Assembly: GCF_017352115.1 (NCBI RefSeq)
Contig: NZ_CP071448.1
Location: forward strand, 5,071,001-5,135,000
DNA length: 64,000 bases
From: Flavobacterium endoglycinae
Lineage (GTDB): Bacteria; Bacteroidota; Bacteroidia; Flavobacteriales; Flavobacteriaceae
Reading direction: 5' to 3'
Shown here: piece after piece, positions 45,247-53,187 of the stretch
How the letters are laid out: each line of letters begins with the position of its first letter
Position numbering within the stretch: position 1 is the stretch's first letter
Program-made: the position numbers and the translations under genes
Notes under the pieces: generated by a model
Seen by the model: the letters and a program-made list of their open reading frames with translations, nothing else
The model's database searches: none
What the model was told of the DNA's origin: nothing

Positions 45247-46755
45247 ATGGAGAGAACTTTACAGCTTCTAAAAGATATAGTTGACCAAACCCCTCTTCCG
45301 ATAGGGGTTTATATCGGTACCGAATTAAGAATTGAACTTGCCAACCAATCGATGATTGAAACTTGGGGCAAAGGAGATCAAGTATTGGGTAAAACCTACT
45401 TTGAAATTCTGCCTGAAATAGGGAGACAGAATATTTTTGATCAGGCGCTGGAAGTACTTAGAACGGGAATTCCCTTCCATGCAAAAGACCGCAGGGTTGA
45501 TCTTATCAAAGAAGGAGAATTAAAAAGCTACTATTTTAATTATAGTTTTATTCCGCTATTAGATTCAAAGGGAGAAATTTATGGAGTAATGAATACCGGC
45601 ATGGATATAACTGATCTTCATTTGGCCAGAGAAAAGGTGCAGAGTTCAGAGGAACAACTTAGAATGGCCATAGATGCTTCGGGAATGGGTACTTATGAAA
45701 TCGATCTTTTAACAAATCAAATAAAGACTTCGGGAAATTTCAAATCCATCTGGCCTGTAGAAGGTGAAATTTCCAATGAGAAAATTACTTCACGTCTGCA
45801 TCCTGATGATCTGGCCGTGCGTGAAAGAGCACATCAACAAGCACATCAGTCGGGAATTATTTCGTATCAAGCCAGAATTTTAAATGAAGATAATTCGATG
45901 CGATGGGTCAGAATTAATGGCAAGATTATAAAAGATTCACAGGGGAATTCCGTTAAAATTGCGGGCGTAATAGAGGATATTGAAAAGCAGAAAGTATTTG
46001 AAGAGAAGATGAAAAAACAAGTTTCACAAAGTATGGAGGAACTTAGACGCTCTAATGAAGATCTGCAGCATTTTGCTAATCTAGTAAGTCATGATCTTAG
46101 AGAACCCGTTCGAAAAATAAAAACGTTTATGGGGCTTTTGAAAAGAGAAATCAAATTTGACACCAGCGCCGTTTTTAAAAGATATCTAAGCAGAATTGAC
46201 CATTCAGCAGAACGTATGGAAAATATAATAGAAGGAATTTTAAATTATTCTGCTGCTGATAAGAAGAAACATATTGTAGAATGGATTGATTTAGGCGAAA
46301 TTCTGGAAGATATAAAAATAGATTTTGAACTGGTTATAAATGATAAAAATGCACAGATTGTACATTTCGGACTTCCGAAAATTGAAGGAGCACCTATTCT
46401 TATACAGCAGCTTTTTTACAATCTGGTACAGAATGCTCTTAAATTTTCTAAACCCGGTGAGTTTCCCTATATAGAAATAAATTCTAAAATTATACAGAAT
46501 AATGATAGGGCAGAAGCGCAGATTTCAATTCAGGATAACGGCATTGGTATTGAAAACCAATATGCCGAACGTATATTTAACGCTTTTGAAAGACTGCATT
46601 CTAAAGATCAATATGAAGGAAGCGGGCTTGGGTTGTCGCTATGCAGAAAAATTGTAAATCGTCATGGCGGACAAATTACTGCTGTGGGAAAAGCAGGCAA
46701 AGGAGCAGAATTTATTCTTACGCTGCCGTTAGAACAAAATAAATCTACTATTTAA
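45247..46755 (+). CDS. Cytoplasmic PAS-domain sensor histidine kinase, 502 aa
   Basis: Two PAS domains are visible (about residues 1-125 and 130-250, the second with a PAC-like end, RWVRINGKIIKDSQGNSVKIAGVIEDI). A linker helix follows, then HisKA with LQHFANLVSHDLREPVRKI (phospho-acceptor His282) and HATPase_c with YNLVQNALKFSKPG, IQDNGIGIENQ and GSGLGLSLCRKI. No membrane segment or signal peptide is found, so it senses cytoplasmic or diffusible signals. HDLREPVR is typical of bacteriophytochrome-like kinases, but no bilin-binding domain exists here. No response regulator is encoded next to it. It is an orphan kinase. Confidence 0.94.
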   Translation: MERTLQLLKDIVDQTPLPIGVYIGTELRIELANQSMIETWGKGDQVLGKTYFEILPEIGRQNIFDQALEVLRTGIPFHAKDRRVDLIKEGELKSYYFNYSFIPLLDSKGEIYGVMNTGMDITDLHLAREKVQSSEEQLRMAIDASGMGTYEIDLLTNQIKTSGNFKSIWPVEGEISNEKITSRLHPDDLAVRERAHQQAHQSGIISYQARILNEDNSMRWVRINGKIIKDSQGNSVKIAGVIEDIEKQKVFEEKMKKQVSQSMEELRRSNEDLQHFANLVSHDLREPVRKIKTFMGLLKREIKFDTSAVFKRYLSRIDHSAERMENIIEGILNYSAADKKKHIVEWIDLGEILEDIKIDFELVINDKNAQIVHFGLPKIEGAPILIQQLFYNLVQNALKFSKPGEFPYIEINSKIIQNNDRAEAQISIQDNGIGIENQYAERIFNAFERLHSKDQYEGSGLGLSLCRKIVNRHGGQITAVGKAGKGAEFILTLPLEQNKSTI

Positions 46756-46914
46756 TAGAAATTTACAAGAATATCATACGTTAAAAATTTTAACAATTAA
46801 GATTTTTGTATTTAGATATTTTCTAATATCTTTAACATATGGGAATTATATAAAAACCGCGTATAATTTTACAGTTTATATAGTTTGCATCTTAACGTTA
46901 ATCTTTTTGACTAT

Positions 46915-47520
46915 ATGAGAATATTTTTTGCTGCGCTTCTATTTTCTTTAAGTTCCTTTACTACATTATCTATAGATGATAAAAAAATATTTCTCAATGA
47001 GATCGAACTCACCCGCCTCAATGATCATGTAAATGAAATAAAAACATTTGCAGCATCTAATCATAAATTCAACAGTAAAATTGCCTTTCTGGTAGATATG
47101 AAAATCAAATCAGGAAGAAATCGTTTTTTTGTATATGATCTTGAGCATGACCAGATTCTTGACCAAGGACTTGTTGCTCATGGATCAGGTTCTGAAACCA
47201 ATATAAAGGGAGATATTCTTCAGTTCAGCAATACTCCAGAATCTAATTGTACTTCTTTAGGAAAATATGCCATTGAAGGATCATATAAAGGCGTTTTTGG
47301 AAAAGCTTTTAGACTTGCAGGACTGGATCAGAGTAACTGCAATGCCATGAAAAGAGCCATCGTACTTCATCATTACAAAGAAGTTCCTTACGAAGAACAG
47401 GGCTATTATATAATTAATAGTCATGGGTGTCCAATGGTAAATGAAGTATTTTTTAAAAGACTTGAAAAAATCATAGACAGTTCTAAATCTAAAATTCTTC
47501 TTTCCGTATATTATGAATAA
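46915..47520 (+). CDS. L,D-transpeptidase (YkuD-like) catalytic domain protein, 201 aa
   Basis: The start at 46915 gives a signal peptide (MRIFFAALLFSLSSFTTLS); an in-frame ATG at 46885 lengthens it by ten residues and is less likely. The domain resembles the murein L,D-transpeptidase catalytic family (YkuD_2 type): AFLVDMKIKSGRNRFFVYDLEHDQILDQG, VAHGSG, GKYAIEGSYKG and the catalytic signature INSHGCPMVNEVFF with His and Cys. Such enzymes make 3-3 cross-links in peptidoglycan or attach proteins to it. It is followed by a strong terminator. It is monocistronic and may belong to the envelope-stress group with the regulators before it. Confidence 0.9.
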   Translation: MRIFFAALLFSLSSFTTLSIDDKKIFLNEIELTRLNDHVNEIKTFAASNHKFNSKIAFLVDMKIKSGRNRFFVYDLEHDQILDQGLVAHGSGSETNIKGDILQFSNTPESNCTSLGKYAIEGSYKGVFGKAFRLAGLDQSNCNAMKRAIVLHHYKEVPYEEQGYYIINSHGCPMVNEVFFKRLEKIIDSSKSKILLSVYYE

Positions 47521-47542
47521 TATATTTTAAAATATAATTACC

Positions 47543-47574
47543 CAAAAAGAGTCTTTAAGACTCTTTTTTTTTGG
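47543..47574 (+). terminator. Terminator after the L,D-transpeptidase-like gene
   Basis: A GAGTC/GACTC hairpin within AAAAAGAGTCTTTAAGACTC is followed by a run of nine T. It lies about 23 bp after the stop codon. The flanking A-run makes it work in both directions. Confidence 0.85.
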
Positions 47575-47780
47575 ATTAAACTCTCCATATTTCGAAACGT
47601 GTTGGATGTAAATTATAACGTTATGTTATGTTTTATAAATAAAAAAAGAATTGAGACTGGGCTAAAGTTCATAATCTTGCAGCATGTTTATTTCTCTTAG
47701 CAGAGTGTTTTCTCTAAGCTTTTTAATAGATTATTGAACATTGCAGAACATAAATTGGGGATTATGTCTGTGCTGGATAA

Positions 47781-47812
47781 CCCGTCTTATCTTTTGTAAG
47801 ACGGGATTTTCC
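47781..47812. terminator. Hairpin terminator between convergent genes
   Basis: CCCGTCTTA (47781-47789) pairs with TAAGACGGG (47797-47805), followed by ATTTT. It sits about 100 bp from the end of the minus-strand secreted-protein gene (stop at 47913) and could terminate it or reinforce the previous terminator. The rest of spacer 47521-47912 is without recognisable features. Confidence 0.6.
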
Positions 47813-47912
47813 AATTATTATTTTAAATATAAGATTTCATAGTACAAGAGTATTTCCTTTTACTACTTTAATAAATGATAAAAAGTAATCTTTGCCTTTT
47901 TTTTAAATCAGC

Positions 47913-48425
47913 TTAACTTCTTGTGAAAACATACTCATGTCTCTTTATCCATTTATTATCGTCCGAAAAAAGGACTTCCTTACGTATAGAAAAGGATGTT
48001 TTGCCTATCGTGTAGATTTGTTTTATCAAGGCATCTTTGTTATCATTACCATCCTTTCCAGATTTCTGGGTTACAATTTGAACGCTTCCATCTGGAAGAT
48101 CCTTTCTTGATTCAATTTGTTCTTTGCCTATATATTTTTCATCCTCTGAAATAATAATAGTCTGTTCTGTATTGGCACTTTTTTCTTTTGGATAGGTGTA
48201 AATAAAAAGAAATTCATTCGATGCATCTCTTCTTTTAACTTCTAGATCTGCTGACATGCTGTAGGGTTTTCCCGAAGAGTAATCTAAATACGTGAGAGTT
48301 CCTTTCCATATTCCGCATGCTTTTTCGAAATCTGCCCTAAGTGTTTGTGTTTTCTTTTGGGCATGGGTAAAATAAGTTGTAAAAATAGCTGTGCAAATCA
48401 GCGTAATAGCAAGTGATTTCTTCAT
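47913..48425 (-). CDS. Secreted hypothetical protein, 170 aa, lipocalin-like beta-barrel suspected
   Basis: A signal peptide (ending FTTYFTHAQ) starts the protein. The mature part reads as a run of beta strands (CGIWKGTLTYLDYSSGKPYSM, NEFLFIYTYPK, QTIIISEDEKYIG, SVQIVTQKSG, KQIYTIGKTSFSIRKEVLF, WIKRHEYVFTR), the pattern of a small lipocalin-like or DUF1579-like barrel. No metal or catalytic site is seen. Position is between convergent LDT-like and divergent AraC genes. It could bind a small hydrophobic ligand, but I cannot support a specific role. Confidence 0.75.
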   Translation of the reverse strand: MKKSLAITLICTAIFTTYFTHAQKKTQTLRADFEKACGIWKGTLTYLDYSSGKPYSMSADLEVKRRDASNEFLFIYTYPKEKSANTEQTIIISEDEKYIGKEQIESRKDLPDGSVQIVTQKSGKDGNDNKDALIKQIYTIGKTSFSIRKEVLFSDDNKWIKRHEYVFTRS

Positions 48426-48599
48426 TGGGATCAGTTATTAAGTTGCTTTATAGAGTTCTATTTTTTGTTTTAGAACGTTCAACACATTTTGCATTTGCTT
48501 TGTGAATGCTTATTTCAAATGCAATGATTCAAAACTAGTTATATAAAAGGAAATAAGAATTGACTTAGGATAAGTTTTGTACCAATAATTTTTCGGCGA

Positions 48600-49475
48600 T
48601 TAATTGATATTAAAAATCTGTTTTCGGTATTCTCCTGGAGTTAGACTTACGATTTGTTTGAAAATTTTTGAAAAATGAGCCAGATTGGAAAAGCCGGTAT
48701 CTATGGTAATCTCTAAAAAAGTTTTGTTTGTAGTGGCAATAAGGTACTGGGCGCGTTCAATTTTTTTTTCATGTATATATCGCAAAGGTCTCATTCCGGT
48801 ATGAATTAAAAATTGTTTAGAGAAATAGTCCTGATTCTGATTAACTCTTGCAGCCAGTTCTAAAATTGTGATATTTTGATGTATATTGAGCTGTATATAG
48901 CTCATGGTATCGGCTATTTTTGAAGGTATAATCCGCTGCGGAGAAACTTTAAAACCCGCAGATAGAAATCTGGAAATTAACTGCAGTATAATGCCTTGAT
49001 TTTCAAATTGAACATGAGGTTTGATTACATTATTTAAAGATCTGTATTCTTTGTAATAAGCTTCTCTTTCATAAATTTTAGGATTATCAGATCGGTTAAT
49101 TCCTCTTCCGGGATTACTCTTCAACATCTTTTTTATAAGCAGTATATCAATTTGAGATGCTGTACATTTTAAAATGCGGCGATTATTACCAAATAATGAA
49201 ATTCCGTCTGCAGAATCTTCAAAAAATTGGACAAAATACTGGCTTAGATAATGATCGCAGTTTAAATTACAAGTTGTAAAACTCGGTATTAAATACAGGC
49301 AGCCCGGTTCTAATTTCAATTGCTGGCTGCTGTCTGATACAAATCCGGTTCCTTCATCAATATAATACAGCCGATAATACGGACTGATCACATTGTAATA
49401 ATTCCATTTATCGTCAAGCTTGACATAATCTATATGAAGCAGTGTAAATGAGTAAGAGAAAATATTGTGGGACAT
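48600..49475 (-). CDS. AraC-family transcriptional regulator, 291 aa
   Basis: The N-terminal half looks like a cupin-type sensor (YRLYYIDEGTGFVSDSSQQLKLEPGCLYLIPS), and the C-terminal 100 residues carry the two HTH motifs of AraC proteins (ITILELAARVNQNQDYFSKQF, FLEITIDTGFSNLAHFSKIFKQIVSLTPGEYRKQ). It is divergent from the GH29 fucosidase, with 228 bp between them. A 21-bp-period direct repeat ATCGGTTTT lies just upstream of its ATG. I infer that it controls the fucosidase and mutarotase and possibly itself, with a fucose-containing inducer. A YesN/AraC HTH of this type is common in Bacteroidota. Confidence 0.93.
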   Translation of the reverse strand: MSHNIFSYSFTLLHIDYVKLDDKWNYYNVISPYYRLYYIDEGTGFVSDSSQQLKLEPGCLYLIPSFTTCNLNCDHYLSQYFVQFFEDSADGISLFGNNRRILKCTASQIDILLIKKMLKSNPGRGINRSDNPKIYEREAYYKEYRSLNNVIKPHVQFENQGIILQLISRFLSAGFKVSPQRIIPSKIADTMSYIQLNIHQNITILELAARVNQNQDYFSKQFLIHTGMRPLRYIHEKKIERAQYLIATTNKTFLEITIDTGFSNLAHFSKIFKQIVSLTPGEYRKQIFNIN

Positions 49476-49486
49476 GAGAGAAAATG

Positions 49487-49521
49487 ATCGGTTTTAAATA
49501 ATAAATAATCGGTTTTGAATA
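49487..49521. promoter_or_regulatory. Putative AraC operator in the fucosidase divergent spacer
   Basis: ATCGGTTTTAAATA (49487-49500) and ATCGGTTTTGAATA (49508-49521) are direct repeats, 13 of 14 identical, with a 21-bp period, the half-site spacing of AraC I1/I2. A related ATCGGATATGAATA lies at 49669-49682, 21 bp before the fucosidase ATG. The repeat is 12 bp from the AraC start codon, so autoregulation is likely. TAATTTTA at 49544-49551 could be a fucosidase -7 element, but no -33 TTG matches. Confidence 0.6.
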
Positions 49522-49703
49522 CATAAAACAAAATATTCTATTTTAATTTTACTACAATTAAAATGATTAAATATAATCAATAATAAAATTTTAAGATCGA
49601 TTAAAAAATAATATATAGTAATATAGATTTATTTATTAGAAATTTATCAGTATTAGAATATTTTTTTAATCGGATATGAATAAAAACTAAGTGAATTAAA
49701 AAT

Positions 49704-51353
49704 ATGAACAGAAGAAATGCTTTAAAATTAGGCATGACAGCTTTAGCTGGATTGTATTTATCACCTTTGCTGGGAAGATCTATTCTTTTAAAATCAGAGC
49801 CCTATGAGTTAGGGCCTTTTGAGCCGTCTTGGGAATCACTTGAAAAATATAAGGTGCCAGATTGGTTTAGAGATGCTAAGTTTGGAATGTGGGCACATTG
49901 GGGACCTCAGTGCCAGCCCGAAGCAGGAGACTGGTATGGAAGAGGAATGTATGAAGAAGGATCGAGACAATATAATTTTCATCTTCAAAAATATGGCCAT
50001 CCTTCTGAATTTGGTTTTAAAGATGTCATTAATACTTGGAAAGCAGATAAATGGGCTCCTGACGAACTTGTTAATCTTTATAAAGATTCTGGAGCAAAAT
50101 ACTTTATGGCGATGGCTAATCATCATGATAATCTCGATTTATATGACAGCCAGTATCAGCCACAGTGGAACTCCACACGCGTAGGACCACAAATAGATAT
50201 AATCAAAGGATGGGAAAAAGCCGCCAGAAAAGCTGGTCTGCCCTTTGCAGTGAGTGTTCATGCGGCCCATGCATGGAACTGGTTTGACACTTCAAAAGGC
50301 GCTGATAAAAACGGACCATTTGCCGGAATATCCTATGACGGAACTTTGACTAAAGCGGATGGAAGCGGTAAATGGTGGGATGGATTGGATCCTCAGGACT
50401 TATATGCTCAGAATCATCCCATAAGCGGTAAGCCTTCTGGTGATTCGTCTGTTCACAGCCAGTGGGATTGGGCAGACGGTGCTTCAATACCTTCCTCTGA
50501 ATATTGTGAAAAATTCTATAATAGAACTATTGATCTCATTGAGAAATATAATCCAGATATGTTGTATTTTGATGATACTGCTTTGCCTTTATGGCCTATC
50601 AGCGATGCGGGACTTCGTATAGCAGCACATCTTTACAACAAAAGCCTTAAAAAAAATAAAACCGTTCAAGCTGTCATTACTGGAAAAATTTTAACCGAGC
50701 AGCAGCGTAAGGCTTTAGTCTGGGATATTGAAAAAGGACAAAGCAATCAAATTGAACCTTTGCCATGGCAGACTGATACTTGTATTGGAAACTGGCATTA
50801 TGACCGCGATGTGTATACTAAAAAACAGTATAAATCCGCTAAGACTGTAATTCATACCCTGATAGATGTAGTAAGCAAAAATGGAAATCTTATGCTCAAT
50901 ATTCCCATTCGAGGAGACGGTAGTATAGATGAACAAGAATTGCAAATCGTAAAAGAAATAGGGCAGTGGATGAAAGCCAACGGAAGAAGTATTTACGGTA
51001 CCAGACCATGGAAGATTTTTGGAGAAGGACCTCAGCAGGCAAGTACAGGGAAATTAAAAGCGCAGGGATTTAACGAAGGTCAGGGTAAGCCTTACAGCGC
51101 TGAAGATTTTCGTTTTGCACAGAAAGATAATCAGCTTTTCGTTACAGTAATGGACTGGCCTGAAAAAGGTGTGGTCTATATTAAAACTCTAGGATCTGAG
51201 GCTGGATACTATACCAAAGCCATCAAAAAAATCCGATTAGTGAGCACAGGAGAGAAACTGCAGTTTGCGCAGCATAAAGAATACTTAGAAGTAAAGTTTC
51301 CTGCTGATAAACCACAAGGAAGTTTTGCCAATGTGCTGGAAATTTTTTCTTAA
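49704..51353 (+). CDS. GH29 family alpha-L-fucosidase, 549 aa
   Basis: An N-terminal twin-arginine-like signal (MNRRNALKLGMTALAGLYL) suggests Tat export, unlike the Sec peptides of the other hydrolases here. The GH29 barrel carries DAKFGMWAHWGPQCQPEAGDWYGRGMY, YFMAMANHHDNLDLYDS and the likely nucleophile Asp290 or Asp291 in DMLYFDDTALPLW. A C-terminal beta domain is present (DFRFAQKDNQLFVTVMDWPEKG). The enzyme removes terminal alpha-L-fucose with retention. The mutarotase gene starts 17 bp downstream, and the AraC regulator is divergent. Fucose could come from host glycoproteins, algal fucan or plant side chains; this sequence does not decide. Confidence 0.93.
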   Translation: MNRRNALKLGMTALAGLYLSPLLGRSILLKSEPYELGPFEPSWESLEKYKVPDWFRDAKFGMWAHWGPQCQPEAGDWYGRGMYEEGSRQYNFHLQKYGHPSEFGFKDVINTWKADKWAPDELVNLYKDSGAKYFMAMANHHDNLDLYDSQYQPQWNSTRVGPQIDIIKGWEKAARKAGLPFAVSVHAAHAWNWFDTSKGADKNGPFAGISYDGTLTKADGSGKWWDGLDPQDLYAQNHPISGKPSGDSSVHSQWDWADGASIPSSEYCEKFYNRTIDLIEKYNPDMLYFDDTALPLWPISDAGLRIAAHLYNKSLKKNKTVQAVITGKILTEQQRKALVWDIEKGQSNQIEPLPWQTDTCIGNWHYDRDVYTKKQYKSAKTVIHTLIDVVSKNGNLMLNIPIRGDGSIDEQELQIVKEIGQWMKANGRSIYGTRPWKIFGEGPQQASTGKLKAQGFNEGQGKPYSAEDFRFAQKDNQLFVTVMDWPEKGVVYIKTLGSEAGYYTKAIKKIRLVSTGEKLQFAQHKEYLEVKFPADKPQGSFANVLEIFS

Positions 51354-51369
51354 ATAAAATATACAACCA

Positions 51370-51705
51370 ATGAGATTATGTTATGCCTGTGATTTAATTG
51401 ATGATCCAGAGAAAATCAAAGAATACATACAATATCATACTCAGGACAATACATGGCCTGAGATAACTAAAAGCATCAAGGACAGCGGAATCAAGAACAT
51501 GGAAATTTACATTCTTGCTAATCGGCTGTTTATGATTATGGAAGTCGATGAAACCTTCACCATTGAGAGAAAACAGGCAATGGATGCCGCAAATCCAAAA
51601 GTGCAGCAATGGGAAGAATTGATGTGGAAGTTTCAACAGGCACCTCCGGGAGCTGCTGAAGGAGAAAAATGGCTGCCAATGAAAATGATCTACAAATTGG
51701 AGTAA
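51370..51705 (+). CDS. L-rhamnose/L-fucose mutarotase family protein, 111 aa
   Basis: This small protein belongs to the L-rhamnose mutarotase (DUF718) family: MRLCYACDLIDDPEKIKEYIQYH, NTWPEITKSIKDSGIKNMEIY, RLFMIMEVDE and PKVQQWEELMWKFQQ. The conserved Tyr, His and Trp-Pro-Glu residues are in place. Mutarotases of this fold speed anomer exchange of 6-deoxy-L-sugars. Because it forms an operon with the fucosidase (17-bp gap), L-fucose is the likely substrate; family members acting on L-rhamnose are closely similar, so the sugar remains an inference. It has no signal peptide and is cytoplasmic. Confidence 0.9.
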   Translation: MRLCYACDLIDDPEKIKEYIQYHTQDNTWPEITKSIKDSGIKNMEIYILANRLFMIMEVDETFTIERKQAMDAANPKVQQWEELMWKFQQAPPGAAEGEKWLPMKMIYKLE

Positions 51706-51739
51706 ATCATATTTAAAGTGAATATAAATTTATGAAAAC

Positions 51740-52327
51740 TTAATTATCAAGTCGGCGGGCAGAGGAATGAAAAATACTATCAAGGTTTAGCCCTTTATTT
51801 TGTAAATGTATTCTCCCAGAAAGATCAACAGGAGAAAAATCCAGTTGCTTTAAGAAGTTTTTTACATAGTTTTTTGAAGCTCTGTGATCGGCTATAAAAA
51901 ATATTTGTTCCTTATTTCTCACATCGTTTTTGTCTTGAAGATCAACAGGATGAAATAGTTTCACTACATGTGCTTGAGGAAGAAGTGACGCTGTAATTTT
52001 ATAAGTCATCGCATTGGTGATTCCTGATAAAAGTGTCTGCGGATCAAATATTAAACCGCTAGTGTGTATAATTATTTTTCCCGATACATCTGGGAGCTGA
52101 TTCAGTACATTTTCCAGATCATCTTTAGGGATAAATAATAAAATGATATCTGCTGAAGCGGCTTGCTCTAAAGTGCCAGTTGTAGCTGTAGGGCCAAATT
52201 TTTCAAGAGCATCTCTTATAAGACTATTCCCTTTCGGATTGTATACGGTAACGGTATAACCTTGCCGGGCAGAACGAAAGGCCAATTCCATAGTAAGACT
52301 GCTGATTCCTATAATTCCAATTTTCAT
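51740..52327 (-). CDS. NAD(P)-binding oxidoreductase-like protein, 195 aa
   Basis: The protein begins with a Rossmann-type strand-turn-helix (MKIGIIGISSLTMELAFRSARQGYTVTVYN), with GISSL replacing the usual GxGxxG. It continues with VNQLPDVSGKIIIHTSG and IILLFIPKDDLENVL, which resembles NADPH-dependent F420 reductase or 6-phosphogluconate dehydrogenase-like N-domains (F420_oxidored family). The C-terminal substrate domain is short. No F420 pathway is expected here, so the cofactor is probably NADP and the substrate unknown. It lies on the minus strand next to the fucose operon's end, and its 3' end is only 35 bp from the mutarotase stop. Confidence 0.7.
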   Translation of the reverse strand: MKIGIIGISSLTMELAFRSARQGYTVTVYNPKGNSLIRDALEKFGPTATTGTLEQAASADIILLFIPKDDLENVLNQLPDVSGKIIIHTSGLIFDPQTLLSGITNAMTYKITASLLPQAHVVKLFHPVDLQDKNDVRNKEQIFFIADHRASKNYVKNFLKQLDFSPVDLSGRIHLQNKGLNLDSIFHSSARRLDN

Positions 52328-52541
52328 AACGGATCAAGTTTTAATGCTGTTATTATATTATCATTTATAAAACTTTTGCACCAACAAAGGCACTCAGTTT
52401 TAAGGTCTGGTTTAGGCTTAGTTAAATGTAGTGAAATTAACTGGTTATTAATCAGGTGTTTTTACCTGTTCTTTCAATTAAAATATAAATTAATTTCATG
52501 CTGTAAATGGTTTAATTTTACTAGGTTTTAGGACAGTAGTA

Positions 52542-52577
52542 TGACATTTTTTCAAGCTGTTTTATGAAAAAATGTCA
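52542..52577. promoter_or_regulatory. Perfect 12-bp inverted repeat upstream of Hsp20
   Basis: TGACATTTTTTC (52542-52553) and GAAAAAATGTCA (52566-52577) are perfect inverted arms around a 12-bp loop, centred about 112 bp before the Hsp20 start. Sequence is unlike the CIRCE element. It could be a repressor operator or the terminator of the opposite gene, but T-runs are inside the stem rather than after it. Confidence 0.45.
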
Positions 52578-52671
52578 GAGCATTTCGTTGGCATATAATT
52601 TGTTTATTGAGCTAAAGCACAACAGTGCAAGTTCAAAAATTTATTGTATAACAATTTTAAAAATTACTGTT

Positions 52672-53124
52672 ATGAATCTTATTAAGAGAAGTGGAAACCG
52701 CTTACCGGCTTTCCAAAACCTGTTTTTTGATGATGTTTTCAGCCGAGATTTTTTCAATTGGGAAAACAACAATTTTTCAACCACAAGCACCACACTGCCT
52801 TCGGTTAATATTAAAGAGACCGCAGACAATTATGAGGTAGAAGTAGCTGCTCCAGGAATGAACAAAGATGATTTCAAAATTACTCTTGACAACGGACAGC
52901 TCGTTATTTCTTCATCGAGAGAAAACCAAATCAATGAGCAGAACGGAACCTTTACCAGAAGAGAATTTAGTTATGAATCTTTCCAGCGAAGTTTCCTGCT
53001 GCCTAAAAATGTAGTGGACGAAGATAAAATCAGCGCCCGTTACGAAAATGGACTTCTGTTATTATCGATTCCTAAAATGGAGCAGGCCAAACAAAAGACA
53101 CCTAGAGTAATCGATATTTATTAA
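52672..53124 (+). CDS. Small heat-shock protein (Hsp20/alpha-crystallin), 150 aa
   Basis: The ATG at 52672 (MNLIKRSGNRLPAFQNLFFDDVFSRDFF) is preferred to an in-frame start at 52564, because the family starts this way and the extension overlaps the inverted repeat. The alpha-crystallin domain covers about residues 40-135: LPSVNIKETADNYEVEVAAPGMNKDDFKITLDNGQLVIS, ending in a C-terminal region with NGLLLLSIPK. It is a cytoplasmic ATP-independent chaperone that holds unfolding proteins. It is monocistronic and followed by a strong terminator. The spacer 52328-52671 carries only the inverted repeat described. Confidence 0.96.
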   Translation: MNLIKRSGNRLPAFQNLFFDDVFSRDFFNWENNNFSTTSTTLPSVNIKETADNYEVEVAAPGMNKDDFKITLDNGQLVISSSRENQINEQNGTFTRREFSYESFQRSFLLPKNVVDEDKISARYENGLLLLSIPKMEQAKQKTPRVIDIY

Positions 53125-53147
53125 AATTCATCATTTTAATTTAAACC

Positions 53148-53175
53148 GAAAGCTGCCTTATGGCAGCTTTCTCTA
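53148..53175 (+). terminator. Terminator after Hsp20
   Basis: GAAAGCTGCC (53148-53157) pairs perfectly with GGCAGCTTTC (53162-53171) around a 4-base loop, followed by TCT. It lies 24 bp after the Hsp20 stop and only 13 bp before the antiporter start, so the antiporter start region overlaps its tail. Confidence 0.85.
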
Positions 53176-53187
53176 TAATTCATCCAT

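Noticed and set aside
52542..52577. CIRCE element for HrcA upstream of Hsp20
   Set aside because: The inverted arms do not match TTAGCACTC-N9-GAGTGCTAA.
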